Assembly: GCA_009746045.1 (NCBI GenBank)
Contig: RPFO01002210.1
Span: forward strand, 1 to 64,000
Direction of reading: 5' to 3'
Source of the DNA: Mesostigma viride
Lineage: Eukaryota > Streptophyta > Mesostigmatophyceae > Mesostigmatales > Mesostigmataceae
DNA length: 64,000 nucleotides
Shown one piece after another: positions 13,871 through 26,606 of the stretch. The position numbers were made by a program, and so were the translations under genes. Numbering within the stretch: the stretch's first letter is position 1; every line of letters begins with the position of its first letter. The notes below the pieces were generated by a model. It was given only the letters and a program-made list of their open reading frames with translations, did no database searches and was not told the DNA's origin.

Positions 13871-16800
13871 GACACCTTGCCTTTTACCCAGTTTGATAAT
13901 GTCAAGGACGACATCGACCCATATTCGGACACTGCCGAAGCGCGGAACTTCCTTGTCAACGAAGCACGATGGTATGAAGATCTTGAAGGCAAACCGACCA
14001 TATCCTTTGACGATCTACAACTGGTGAGGGTAAAGAATAACATGGCACGGGATAGCAAGGATGGGGAGGGTATCAGAATAAGGTCTCATTTGTTGCTTGC
14101 TGTCATTCCCAAAGCATCGCTCAGTGCCTTTTTGGAGGGTGAAAGACAGCGAGCAGGTGCTGATCTCACTCGTTGCAAGAAAAAAAAAGAAAATCGCAGT
14201 TCGGCCAACCCTGCAGCTAGCCATGTAACGAAGGTTGTTTCATCCGATCTGTACCGTTGCAGTCGTGCTCCCGAACAAAAAAAAAACAAAAACAAGTTGG
14301 GTTCCGATAACCCTCGTGCACGTAAATGTGGTGTTCGAGGAAAAATTCCAACTTGTTGCGATATGTCCTTCCGGGTGGTCATGCATTGTAACATGCCTGA
14401 ATTTTACTTTATTACATTTCGAGAACCTTCGCATCAGCACGGGCATGGCTTATACGCTAGGGATAGCTATCAAGGCAGCCAACGATTAAGTGCTAAGTGT
14501 CGCGCATTCATACAACAAAAAACTGAGTTGCCCTTCTTATTGGAAGGCCAGCCCATTGATGCAGCCGCCGTGTTGCGTCTATGGCGTGCTGAAATGGAGG
14601 CACATGCGGCGGAGTATGGCGACTTGCGGAAACACCGCGATTATCATTTGACCAAACACGACATTGTGAATATCCATCGTAAAAAGACAGAATGCGAATG
14701 GAAGTTGGGCTATTCCGAGGCGGCTAGTTTGTCCCAGTGGTCTTTGTCGTCAAAGTTGGCTGGCATGGTTCGTTTCTTACAATGGCAGGTATTTGCGCGC
14801 AAAACACCTTGCGAAAAGTGCAGGACATGCAAAGATTGCACACAACCAGCAGAATGGTGTGCCACGTGTAGAGAATGTGCGTTGTGTCAACAAATCACAA
14901 ATGGCAAATGCAGGGTCCATCGCATTGGCAAGTGTGAGTGCACACAACAGTGTGAGACGTGCAAGAAGTGCAAAAACTGTCCGACATACGACGAGACGAG
15001 CCCATTTATTATGGTCATACAATCAAGTTGGCAGCGTGACTGTATGCGCAAGTTTGGGGACAAGATGGTTTTTTTGGATAGTACCCATGGCATGTTTTGC
15101 CTTGGATATTACTTTGCAACCTTGCTTGTGGAAGATGACCATGGCACTGGAATCCCGGTTGCCTGGTGCATCATGTCATCGGAGAGCACTAACTCATACA
15201 AAACTTTCCTAAAAGCCGTGTGGGATGATCCTGAATCCGCTTTACCTATTCCAAAATCATTTATGGTGGATTGTGCCGAGTCAGAAAGGAATGCCATCAA
15301 GGAGGTTTTCCCCGCGGAGGTAAAGATATTTTTGTGCAGTTGGCATGTTGCTAGAGCATGGTACAAGAACGTGATTACGAAAGTGAAGTCGCGTGAAGAC
15401 CGGTACGCCTTATACAAGGGATTGTCAACTTTGTTGTATTCCATAAAAGGACAAGTTAATCCTAATACGAACCCAAGTGAAATAGTTACAATAGTGAAAA
15501 ATCAGCTTGAAAACTTTTATGTCCAGTGGGAGGGCCGTCAACCAGCATTCATCACCTATGTCAAGAAGGAATGGGGGAAGAGCTTTCCACATTGGGCTCA
15601 TGCCTTTCGGCATGCGGACTATGGTGGGCATGATACTAACAATCTGTTGGAAGCTATCATCGTAAATTGAAAAGCCAATGGATGTGGGGCCAAGGTAGAC
15701 AAAGGCTAGACTTGGTGATATATCGATTACTGATCGCCTTGAAATACATGAAGGATGATCAATTAGTGAAAGATCACGGTAGTTACATCAACAGGAATTT
15801 GTACAAGAATGAAGGGACTGCTGCAGAAGTTGCCAAGGAACTGCTTCCCACCGTTGTAACGCATTTAGACAACGCTTGTGAAGGGGTTTGCGAAGTGCTC
15901 TCTGCGGCAACTAGTAATGACAAGGTGAAAGTGACATTTCGGAGCTTACAAGCCCCTCTCGGATGTACATGCTTGACAGCACACACCGGCAAAGTTTGTT
16001 GCCATTTTATTGCATCATTGCTTTTCCACAATGTGTGCACTCAGGAGAACTTGGATGTATTATTGTGCAGACGCGCCACATTTGGTGTTCCTCGTGGGAA
16101 AGTTTTCCAAGTGTTTGTTGATGAGTTGGAATTTGTCAAGGAAGAAATGTCCAAGTATCCCACAGATCGGCACGATGACGGTCACGTCATGGACGTCAAC
16201 GACATGGAGCCCTTACCTGACGAGGAGGGTGATCGCTTTCCGCATGAAGATGACTCACTGCCAGCTGAACCCAACGACAAGGAGCTGGAAATGCGACTAT
16301 TGAATGCATTTGACGGAGCCATGCAGGTAAATATGCTGCATTCTTTTTGCCAAAGACTAGATGTGCACAGATTTGGTACCTGGCCTGCAATCTTTTTGTG
16401 TGTGGGGGGGAGAGATTACTTAACTCACGTTGACATCCGCTTGAATGTGATTGCCTGCATGTTGTCCACAATGTACTACAATGCATATGTCGTTCCACTT
16501 TACTCCTGAACCGCAGGCATGGAGGATGGCTTCCTTTACTGCCAAGGAAACGGCCGCAAAAGTTTTGTTAGCGTCTTGTGTAGAAAGTTGTAGGATCTTG
16601 ACTGAGAGCACAGTTGTGCCTATTGCCGAAGGAAATGAATTTTCGGGAAGAGCGGGCTCTAAGCCGATTCAACAAGACCCTGTGGTTTTGCGAGCATGCA
16701 ACAAAGGCAGTGCCAAACGGAAGAAGGACGAAGTGGACATGCCGGAGCTGACGTCAACCCATGCTGCCTCCAATGCACCTTCCAAACGGAGGGCTGGGTT

Positions 16801-17925
16801 TCGACAGAAGCTCTCAGAGAATTTACCACGACAACCGATGAATGGTGAGCCATACAACTTAAATAAGCCGCTCTAGATTGTAATGATGAAGTCAATATGA
16901 GCATGTGCATGTTGTATTGATTGCGGTTTACCCTAACAAGTACATCACAACAAAGTTGACAATGCCATTGTTTTTTTTTTTTTGTGCATGCAGTCCCTAA
17001 CACCATGGAGGGAGGCCCAAGCACTCCTGCAGGGGGTGGAATGCCTGATACCAGAGAGAGCGTTAACTTAACAGGTGAGAATCTTGCCCCAGGCTTGTGG
17101 GATCGCTGACGACATGCCATATGCGTTTTAAAACAAACACGCATACATTTACTTGCTGTGAAGATAAACACATACCCACTTGTTAATTAAGCAATGACAT
17201 CGACACACACATGCGCCTTAAGTCTTTACCACATGGTTTTGCTCACATGACGCTCGGGATCGCTTGGGACCTATTTATGGTAACGTGAGATAGGCCAGCT
17301 TTGAGAAAGCGAGGTAGTAAATCTATAACTTGGCGGAGAGGCCGGGTTTTGAGGAATGTACTACTGTATTAAACTAATTTACATAAAAACCTTGGAAATA
17401 AATGTCTTTTTGTGAATGCATGCAGACCCTGACGTCATGGTGGGAGGTCAAAGCTCCTCTCTTGGTGTTCGGGAAGATGCCCGGACCTGCATTGATGACT
17501 TGACAGGTGAATCGTGATGTATGTTTTATACACATGAATAACAACCTAACAATGTTGTTGATTTGCTCGCATTTGATTGTAGTATCATTTAAGTTTTTGT
17601 AAGTTGTTCTCTACCTGAACTACATGCCGGATTGCTTTTTTGTACATGGCCATATATTTTTGCTCACAGGAAATCACACACAAATTGTCCAATACACATG
17701 ACCATGCACCCACACATGATGTCGATCGGTATACTTTTTTTTGTTAATTTACCTAAGTCAAGAATGGCACACACATACGCCTAGCAGAATGCGGGTTTAT
17801 TACCAGGGGCGTGTTTGGCATCTTCCCAAGTCCGATAATATCTTCTTGTCTTCCTTTGTATGCATGCAGGCCGTGACCTAGAGGTAGAAGGAGCAGGTAT
17901 ACCGGGAAGACACCGCCACACCTGA
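13871..17925 (+). pseudogene. MULE transposase, five exons, degenerate
   Basis: Exon 1 (to 16326) has a Cys-rich block (about 14811-15000, many C-x2-C pairs). The MULE core follows: FLDSTHG (about 15075, first Asp), FMVDCAESE (about 15262, second Asp), LCSWHVARAW (about 15335) and GHDTNNLLEA (about 15635, likely Glu). A SWIM-like C-x-C-x8-C-x-H lies near 15963-15999. Later exons are 16517-16844, 16994-17074, 17426-17506 and 17870-17925; all have GT/AG borders and matching phases. After AIIVN there is a TGA at 15668-15670, and about one base is missing near 15700 (frame resumes at LDLVIYRLL), so the copy looks inactive. The N-terminus is uncertain: 13871 follows an AG and the first in-frame ATG is at 14041. 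Confidence 0.75.
16994..17506 (+). repeat. Duplicated 81-nt exon in the MULE gene
   Basis: Exons 16994-17074 and 17426-17506 are both 81 nt and in the same phase. Both follow a TGCATGCAG acceptor and end in CAG before GTGA. Their peptides share P-(N/D)-x-M-x-G-G-x-S at the start and LTG at the end. The third acceptor (17861-17869) is also TGCATGCAG. Confidence 0.7.
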
Positions 17926-19360
17926 CGTGGGACGAACGAGCGCGACCTGTGCGACATCCTCCTGTGGCTCAAGTGCTGAAGAAGAGTTGCTCGCGGTTGT
18001 GTTAACCCATTAACGATACCGGTACAGATGTCCAGCACTAAAGGGCCTCTATGGAGCTTTTATTGAGAAAAACGTGGCAACTTGCACAGCGATGGAGTGT
18101 AGGGTAGAGGGTTGTAGACCCGCCCTGCGCACGCCTGTGAGGGTGCTCCGGTATGTAGTGTGCATCCTTTGTGTGTGTTATCATTAGTTGGCCTACTCAC
18201 TACCAAGTGGGAGTGTAATTGTTCGTGGTGGGAGTCCTGCCTTGGATGCCGTCCGCCCCGGCAAGCCCGTCCTCCAGGCAGTCAGGGGAACCACCATTGG
18301 GGGGAGGTGGCTCAATTGATGGAGGTGGTAAGCCCCTGCACCGATTGGCTAGTCGGTCGAATCCCACCAGATGATGTAACTCTCACTGCGTAATGGGGAG
18401 CTAATTGGTGGTGGCATAGTCATGGGATGCGTAGGTCTACTTCATGATTACCCGCTATCTTACTTTGTTTTTATCGTGGTCCTCTCTACTGCTGCAAGGG
18501 GCTCCCTACCTGTTGGGGGCGGGGGGGGCAGGTTATCTTTGTTAGTTATATACGCCGTCTCTCAGTGGTGTTACGTCCGTTCGATATGGACTTGCCTACA
18601 GAGGGTGGTACTGACGTGTTGATCGGGAGTTCCGGTTGAGCCTGTGATACATTATTTTTCAATTTGCGTTTCAATTTGCGGTGGTTGATCAAGCATGACT
18701 ATATGGTTGTCTCCTTGATATGCTGTATAGTTTTCGGAAGACACCGACGCACGGCTGACACGCATGGTTGACACTATACGTACCAACTTGATTATTTGGG
18801 TGGTTATGCCCTTTCATACGGCTTCACGTTGCATGGCTTTACATTTCCCTTCCTTATTTAAGTGAATGACATGGGGAGACATGCTTTAGGACTTGGTGCA
18901 CTTTGCCTGAGCAAGGTGTGACAATTAATTCACCGCTATAAATGTGAATGGACCTGTGAATGGACCAAGTTCGTCGAAACGGGGAAATAACGTTACTTGA
19001 TACTAGATTTAGGGAGGTCCTGTGTTCGTAACTTGCTGGTAGCTACTGTGGTTTCTCATTTTCGGTGTTGTCCGTGGAATCTCATATTTGGGCAGCTAGC
19101 CCCATGCACGTTGAGCGCTTACTGACAACAATACAAGATTTAGACGCGTAGGGGGGCAAGAATCAATTGTGCGTCGGCACGGTAGCTTGCATCATTCACG
19201 ATTTGTGCGTTTTAATCGAAGGGCATCTACTTAGTTCGGCAGAGCAACGGGGGTTGTTTAGTTAGTAGTTAGTTAGTACTTACTTAGTTAAAATAGTTAG
19301 TCAGTTAGTGAGCTAGTGAGCTAGTTAGAACTTGATAGGTAGGTCAGGTAGGTAGGTAAT
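17926..19360. other. No recognisable gene
   Basis: Sequence between the MULE stop and the foldback repeat. Short ORFs only. Some TTAGTTAG-type simple sequence lies near 19255-19330. The undetected MULE 3' end may lie here. Confidence 0.4.
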
Positions 19361-19545
19361 TAATTAATTAACTAATTAGACTCGTGCTCCCGTTGGGGAG
19401 TCACGGAGCCCGAACTGCCTTTCATCCCTTTGTTTGCACAACAGGAAGGAAGGTCATAGACCCCCTTTCTCCTTCATGCTAGAGGCATGCCACAGCTGCG
19501 TGACTCCCAAACGGGAGCACGAGTCTAATTAATTAATTAATTAAT
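19350..19545. repeat. Foldback element with hairpin ends and TTAA tails
   Basis: The left arm (TTAATTAA then GACTCGTGCTCCCGTTGG) and right arm (its near reverse complement ending in TTAATTAA repeats) flank about 85 bp of interior. Each arm also contains the small palindrome CTCCCGTTGGGGAG. This is one of the dispersed hairpin-tail repeats described under findings. Confidence 0.75.
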
Positions 19546-19744
19546 GCCACAGCTGCAATCGGACACGCTAAACGATCCTGCAAGATATGTGGGTGCAATG
19601 AGACCCATGTGAGCTTATCATAACAAGGAGCGTGGGCAAGTAATGTGAGCATAGCCAAGACGTAGCATCATTAGATGTACAAGGGAATATTTAATAGCTA
19701 TCAGTGATGTGCGTGGAGGAATAACGGCGAACATGAAATGAAGG

Positions 19745-19905
19745 AACATATACCCCACAACCAGGAACGTGCATCCCACAACCAGGAACGAGTATCCCAC
19801 AACCAGGAACGTGTTTCCCACCACCAGGAACAAGTATCACATAACCAGGAACGACTATCCCACAACTAGGAACGTGTATCCCACAACCAGGAACAAGTAT
19901 CCTCT
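19745..19905. repeat. 21-bp CCAGGAACGTGTATCCCACAA minisatellite, array 1
   Basis: About seven diverged copies of a 21-bp unit (core ACAACCAGGAACG). The same family recurs at 26190-26605, so two arrays bracket the 82-bp satellite and the TAACGTTA satellite. Confidence 0.85.
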
Positions 19906-22900
19906 GCCGGCAGTGCCACCCCATGCAAGACCCCACAAGCCATCCTTGCGTCAAGGGGACATGCAGTCATCACAAGGAGCGGTAACTGCCGGCAGTGCCA
20001 CGCCATGCAAGACCCTACAAGCCGTCCTTGCATAAAGGGGACATGCAGTCATCACAAGGAGTGGTAACTGCCGGCAGTGCCACCCCATGCAAGAAGACAC
20101 AAGCCGGGGACATGCAGTCATCACAAGGAGTGGTAACTGCCGGCAGTGCCACGCCATGCAAGACCCCACAAGCCATCCTTGCGTCAAGGGGACATGCAGT
20201 CATCACAAGGAGCGGTAACTGCCGGCAGTTCCACGCCATGCAAGACCCCACAAGCCATCCTTGCGTCAAGGGGACATGCAGTCATCACAAGGAGCGGTAA
20301 CTGCCGGCAGTTCCACGCCATGCAAGACCCTACAAGCCGTCCTTGCATAAAGGGGACATGCAGTCATCACAAGGAGTGGTAACTGCCGGCAGTGCCACCC
20401 CGGCCATGCAAGACCCCACAAGCCATCCTTGGGTCAAGGGGACATGCAGTCATCACAAGGAGTGGTAACTGCCGGCAGTTCCACGCCATGCAAGACCCCA
20501 CAAGCCATCCTTGCGTCAAGGGGACATGCAGTCATCACAAGGAGTGGTAACTGCCGGCAGTGCCACCCCATGCAAGACCCCACAAGCCATCCTTGCATAA
20601 AGGGGACAAGCAGTCATCACAAGGAGTGGTAACTGCCGGCATTGCCACCCCATGCAAGAACCCATGCACAAGCCATCCTTGGGTCAAGGGGACATGCAGT
20701 CATCACAAGGAGCGGTAACTGCCGGCAGTTCCACGCCATGCAAGACCCCACAAGCCGTCCTTGCATAAAGGTGACATGCAGTCATCACAAGGAGTGGTAA
20801 CTGCCGGCAGTGCCACGCCATGCAAGACCCCACAAGCCATCCTTGCGTCAAGGGGACATGCAGTCATCACAAGGAGTGGTAACTGCCGGCAGTGCCACCC
20901 CATGCAAGACCCCACAAGCCATCCTTGCATAAAGGGGACATGCAGTCATCACAAGGAGTGGTAACTGCCGGCAGTGCCACCCCATGCAAGAAGACACAAG
21001 CCGGGGACATGCAGTCATCACAAGGAGTGGTAACTGCCGGCAGTGCCACGCCATGCAAGACCCCACAAGCCGTCCTTGCATAAAGGGGACATGCAGTCAT
21101 CACAAGGAGTGGTAACTGCCGGCAGTGCCACCCCATGCAAGAAGACACAAGCCGGGGACATGCAGTCATCACAAGGAGTGGTAACTGCCGGCAGTGCCAC
21201 GCCATGCAAGACCCCACAAGCCATCCTTGCGTCAAGGGGACATGCAGTCATCACAAGGAGCGGTAACTGCCGGCAGTTCCACGCCATGCAAGACCCCACA
21301 AGCCATCCTTGCGTCAAGGGGACATGCAGTCATCACAAGGAGCGGTAACTGCCGGCAGTTCCACGCCATGCAAGACCCTACAAGCCGTCCTTGCATAAAG
21401 GGGACATGCAGTCATCACAAGGAGTGGTAACTGCCGGCAGTGCCACCCCGGCCATGCAAGACCCCACAAGCCATCCTTGGGTCAAGGGGACATGCAGTCA
21501 TCACAAGGAGTGGTAACTGCCGGCAGTTCCACGCCATGCAAGACCCCACAAGCCATCCTTGCGTCAAGGGGACATGCAGTCATCACAAGGAGTGGTAACT
21601 GCCGGCAGTGCCACCCCATGCAAGACCCCACAAGCCATCCTTGCATAAAGGGGACAAGCAGTCATCACAAGGAGTGGTAACTGCCGGCATTGCCACCCCA
21701 TGCAAGAACCCATGCACAAGCCATCCTTGGGTCAAGGGGACATGCAGTCATCACATGCAAGGAGCGGTAACTGCCGGCAGTTCCACGCCATGCAAGACCC
21801 CACAAGCCGTCCTTGCATAAAGGTGACATGCAGTCATCACAAGGAGTGGTAACTGCCGGCAGTGCCACGCCATGCAAGACCCCACAAGCCATCCTTGCGT
21901 CAAGGGGACATGCAGTCATCACAAGGAGTGGTAACTGCCGGCAGTGCCACCCCATGCAAGACCCCACAAGCCATCCTTGCATAAAGGGGACATGCAGTCA
22001 TCACAAGGAGTGGTAACTGCCGGCAGTGCCACCCCATGCAAGAAGACACAAGCCGGGGACTGTCATGCAGTCATCACAAGGAGTGGTAACTGCCGGCAGT
22101 GCCACGCCATGCAAGACCCCACAAGCCATCCTTGCATAAAGGGGACATGCAGTCATCACAAGGAGCGGTAACTGCCGGCAGTGCCACCCCATGCAAGACC
22201 CCACAAGCCATCCTTGCATAAAGGGGACATGCAGTCATCACAAGGAGTGGTAACTGCCGGCAGTGCCACCCCATGCAAGAAGACACAAGCCGGGGACATG
22301 CAGTCATCACAAGGAGTGGTAACTGCCGGCAGTGCCACGCCATGCAAGACCCCACAAGCCATCCTTGCGTCAAGGGGACATGCAGTCATCACAAGGAGCG
22401 GTAACTGCCGGCAGTTCCACGCCATGCAAGACCCCACAAGCCATCCTTGCGTCAAGGGGACATGCAGTCATCACAAGGAGCGGTAACTGCCGGCAGTTCC
22501 ACGCCATGCAAGACCCTACAAGCCGTCCTTGCATAAAGGGGACATGCAGTCATCACAAGGAGTGGTAACTGCCGGCAGTGCCACCCCGGCCATGCAAGAC
22601 CCCACAAGCCATCCTTGGGTCAAGGGGACATGCAGTCATCACAAGGAGTGGTAACTGCCGGCAGTTCCACGCCATGCAAGACCCCACAAGCCATCCTTGC
22701 GTCAAGGGGACATGCAGTCATCACAAGGAGTGGTAACTGCCGGCAGTGCCACCCCATGCAAGACCCCACAAGCCATCCTTGCATAAAGGGGACAAGCAGT
22801 CATCACAAGGAGTGGTAACTGCCGGCATTGCCACCCCATGCAAGAACCCATGCACAAGCCATCCTTGGGTCAAGGGGACATGCAGTCATCACAAGGAGCG

Positions 22901-24900
22901 GTAACTGCCGGCAGTTCCACGCCATGCAAGACCCCACAAGCCGTCCTTGCATAAAGGTGACATGCAGTCATCACAAGGAGTGGTAACTGCCGGCAGTGCC
23001 ACGCCATGCAAGACCCCACAAGCCATCCTTGCGTCAAGGGGACATGCAGTCATCACAAGGAGTGGTAACTGCCGGCAGTGCAACCCCATGCAAGACCCCA
23101 CAAGCCATCCTTGCATAAAGGGGACATGCAGTCATCACAAGGAGTGGTAACTGCCGGCAGTGCCACCCCATGCAAGAAGACACAAGCCGGGGACATGCAG
23201 TCATCACAAGGAGTGGTAACTGCCGGCAGTGCCACGCCATGCAAGACCCCACAAGCCGTCCTTGCATAAAGGGGACATGCAGTCATCACAAGGAGTGGTA
23301 ACTGCCGGCAGTGCCACCCCATGCAAGAAGACACAAGCCGGGGACATGCAGTCATCACAAGGAGTGGTAACTGCCGGCAGTGCCACGCCATGCAAGACCC
23401 CACAAGCCATCCTTGCGTCAAGGGGACATGCAGTCATCACAAGGAGCGGTAACTGCCGGCAGTTCCACGCCATGCAAGACCCCACAAGCCATCCTTGCGT
23501 CAAGGGGACATGCAGTCATCACAAGGAGCGGTAACTGCCGGCAGTTCCACGCCATGCAAGACCCTACAAGCCGTCCTTGCATAAAGGGGACATGCAGTCA
23601 TCACAAGGAGTGGTAACTGCCGGCAGTGCCACCCCGGCCATGCAAGACCCCACAAGCCATCCTTGGGTCAAGGGGACATGCAGTCATCACAAGGAGTGGT
23701 AACTGCCGGCAGTTCCACGCCATGCAAGACCCCACAAGCCATCCTTGCGTCAAGGGGACATGCAGTCATCACAAGGAGTGGTAACTGCCGGCAGTGCCAC
23801 CCCATGCAAGACCCCACAAGCCATCCTTGCATAAAGGGGACAAGCAGTCATCACAAGGAGTGGTAACTGCCGGCATTGCCACCCCATGCAAGAACCCATG
23901 CACAAGCCATCCTTGGGTCAAGGGGACATGCAGTCATCACATGCAAGGAGCGGTAACTGCCGGCAGTTCCACGCCATGCAAGACCCCACAAGCCGTCCTT
24001 GCATAAAGGTGACATGCAGTCATCACAAGGAGTGGTAACTGCCGGCAGTGCCACGCCATGCAAGACCCCACAAGCCATCCTTGCGTCAAGGGGACATGCA
24101 GTCATCACAAGGAGTGGTAACTGCCGGCAGTGCCACCCCATGCAAGACCCCACAAGCCATCCTTGCATAAAGGGGACATGCAGTCATCACAAGGAGTGGT
24201 AACTGCCGGCAGTGCCACCCCATGCAAGAAGACACAAGCCGGGGACTGTCATGCAGTCATCACAAGGAGTGGTAACTGCCGGCAGTGCCACGCCATGCAA
24301 GACCCCACAAGCCATCCTTGCGTCAAGGGGACATGCAGTCATCACAAGGAGCGGTAACTGCCGGCAGTGCCACCCCATGCAAGACCCCACAAGCCATCCT
24401 TGCATAAAGGGGACATGCAGTCATCACAAGGAGTGGTAACTGCCGGCAGTGCCACCCCATGCAAGAAGACACAAGCCGGGGACATGCAGTCATCACAAGG
24501 AGTGGTAACTGCCGGCAGTGCCACGCCATGCAAGACCCCACAAGCCATCCTTGCGTCAAGGGGACATGCAGTCATCACAAGGAGCGGTAACTGCCGGCAG
24601 TTCCACGCCATGCAAGACCCTACAAGCCGTCCTTGCATAAAGGGGACATGCAGTCATCACAAGGAGTGGTAACTGCCGGCAGTGCCACGCCATGCAAGAC
24701 CCCACAAGCCATCCTTGCATAAAGGGGACATGCAGTCATCACAAGGAGTGGTAACTGCCGGCAGTGCCACCCCATGCAAGAACACACAAGCCGGGGACAT
24801 GCAGTCATCAAGGAGTGGTAACTGCCGGCAGTGCTACCCCATGCAAGAACCCACAAGCCAGCCATGCAATCATCACAGGGAGTGGTAACTGCCGGCAGTG
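19905..24900. repeat. 82-bp satellite with 2186-bp higher-order repeat
   Basis: About 60 tandem copies of an 82-bp unit (core GGGGACATGCAGTCATCACA and GGTAACTGCCGGCAG). Variant units (for example AAGAAGACACAAGCCGGG, CCCATGCACAAGCC and TCACATGCAAGG) recur with a 2186-bp period: features at 20146, 20429, 20761, 21194, 21477 and 21608 reappear at 22332, 22615, 22947, 23380, 23663 and 23794. Each super-unit consists of a 1048-bp and a 1138-bp block. The many small ORFs on both strands are translations of the satellite. Confidence 0.95.
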
Positions 24901-25129
24901 CGCGGCCCTAACGTTAATTCCCACACCCCCTCTGCTAACGTTAGTTTCCACACCCCTCTTCTAACGTTAGTTTCCACACCCCTCTGCTAACGTTAGTGCC
25001 CACCCCCTCGGCTAACGTTAATTCCCACACACCCTCTGTTAACGTAAGGTCCCACACCCGTCTGCTAACGTAAGTACGTGCCCCTCCCCCCTCTACTATC
25101 GTTAATTCCCTCCCCCCTTTACTAACGGC

Positions 25130-25265
25130 CCCGGGCAGCCTCCTGGTTTGTCTGTAATATGGAGGCAGATGGTACGCAAGGATAGATGGCAAGTAGTGAT
25201 GAAGGATCTACCACCCCCAAGCCTGTGGGGGCTCCGCGTGTGACCAAGTATGGCATTCATAGCGA
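25130..25265. repeat. Dispersed repeat, inverted partner at 37390-37525
   Basis: About 125 bp (including GGAGGCAGATGGTACGCAAG and GGGGGCTCCGCGTGTGACC) match the reverse complement of 37390-37525 with few changes. The partner lies in intron 2 of the 35361-43790 gene, at the end of its minisatellite. Confidence 0.8.
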
Positions 25266-25479
25266 TTCGGGCCGCGGTGCCCACACCCCTGTAACTAGGA
25301 CCTAGATAGCTTACACCATCCATTCCATCCCATGTTCCCCTCCCACTGAGGACTTATGCTCACGTGACGCAGTCACGTGTCTATTAATTAATAAATTAAT
25401 TTACTAACGTTAGTCCACAGCCCCCTCTGCTAACGTAAGTGCCCTCCCCCCCTGTTATCGTTAATGCCCACCCCCCTTA

Positions 25480-25600
25480 AAAAATTAAATTAAATTAAAT
25501 TATAACATGCCTCCGTGGGGAGATCATGTAGCACATATTCCGTGATGGATGGGGTGGAGGAAGCCGCCTGATCGAACTATCCTAACTCTAAGCTATCTAG
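25480..25600. repeat. Hairpin-tail repeat (CCTCCGTGGGGAG subtype)
   Basis: An (ATTAA)n tail is followed by TAACATGCCTCCGTGGGGAG and TCATGTAGCACATA, then a TGATGGATGGGGTGG segment. The same order occurs at 28540-28620 and, inverted, at 60500-60605. It reads like the 3' end of a short retroelement in reverse orientation. Confidence 0.7.
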
Positions 25601-26189
25601 AAAATACTAACTACACTACTCATCAAAACGCCTCCTCCGCTTGGGGGGAGGGGGCTTGCCCACAGGGTCGGGCGTGTGCGCCTTGACAATCTTCTTCCGC
25701 CGTGTCTTGTCCTGCATGGCAGTCCAAGACGGGAGAGTCCCACCCCCCTTCACTAACGTTATTCCCCAGCCCCCTCTGCTAACGTTAGTGCCCGCACCCC
25801 TTTACAAACTTTAGTGCTCGTGCCCCTCTGCTAACGTTAGTGCCCGTGCTCCTTTATTAACGTTAGTGCCCCCCCCTCCCCCCCCTCTGCTAACGTTAGT
25901 GCCCGTGCCCCTTCACTAACGTTATTCCCCAGCCCCCTCTGCTAACGTAAGTGCCCGCGCCCCTTTACAAACTTTAGTGCTCGTGCCCCTCTGCTAACGT
26001 TAGTGCCCGTGCTCCTTTACTAACGTTAGTGCCCAGCCCCCTCTGCTAACGTTAGTGCCCGTGCCCCTTCACTAACGTTAGCGCCCGTGCCCCTTCACTA
26101 ACGTTAGTGCCCGTGCCCCTCTGCTAACGTTATTCCCCAGCCCCCTCTGCTATCGCTAATGCCCGTGCCCCTTTATATTTGGACCAGGA

Positions 26190-26605
26190 ACACATCCCAC
26201 AACTAGGCTCGACTATCCCACAACCAGGAACCCATCCCACAACCAGGAACGAGTATCCCACAACTGAACTAGGAACGTGTATCCCACAACCAAGAACAAG
26301 TATCCTACAACCAGGAACGTGCATCCCACAACCAGGAACGTGCATCCCACAACCAGGAACGACTATCCCACAACTAGGAACGTGTATCCCACAACCAGGA
26401 ACAAGTATCCTACAACCAGGAACGTGTTTCCCACAACCAGGAACATGTATCCCACAACCACGAACGAATTTCCCACCACCAGGAACAAGTATCCCACAAC
26501 CAGGAACACATCCCACAACCAGGAAAGTGCATCCCACAACCAGGAACAAGTATCCCAAAACAAGGAACACATCCCACAACCAGGAACGTGTATCCCACAA
26601 CTAGT
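26190..26605. repeat. 21-bp CCAGGAACGTGTATCCCACAA minisatellite, array 2
   Basis: About 19 diverged copies of the family at 19745-19905, here on the far side of the satellite block. ORFs such as PTTRNEY repeats are translations of it. Confidence 0.9.
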
Positions 26606-26606
26606 C

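Larger units (their letters stand above)
13372..17925 (+). mobile_element. MULE-type DNA transposon (fuller copy)
   Basis: The left edge is set by comparison with the inverted copy at 27.3-28.5 kb: both start at AATAACTATATAACTAGC and match from there. The right edge is given only as the transposase stop; the true 3' terminus was not found. I saw no inverted match of the left terminus downstream, so it may be a MULE without obvious TIRs. The element carries a single split transposase gene. Confidence 0.6.
24905..26170. repeat. TAACGTTA satellite in interrupted blocks
   Basis: Units of about 24-26 bp centred on the palindrome CTAACGTTAG, separated by CCCCTCTG-type pyrimidine tracts. Blocks lie at 24905-25120, 25395-25475 and 25745-26170. 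The last block has a 163-bp higher-order repeat (25748 onward matches 25911 onward). The gaps hold the 25130-25260 dispersed repeat and a hairpin-tail repeat. Confidence 0.9.

Noticed and set aside
15661-15710. A 43-nt intron explaining the MULE frame break
   Set aside because: Removing a GTAAAT...AAAG segment puts the following exon in the wrong frame, so a nonsense change plus a one-base loss fits better.
19905-24900. Many 60-120 aa ORFs on both strands
   Set aside because: They are translations of the 82-bp satellite; the same peptides recur at the satellite period and in all frames.
19905-24900. CRISPR-like spaced repeats
   Set aside because: Units are contiguous 82-bp repeats without unique spacers, in a eukaryotic context.
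25480-25640. tRNA-derived SINE with A and B boxes
   Set aside because: A GTTCGATC word resembles a B box and a TAGCTTAG word an A box, but their spacing is too short and the match too weak to call.
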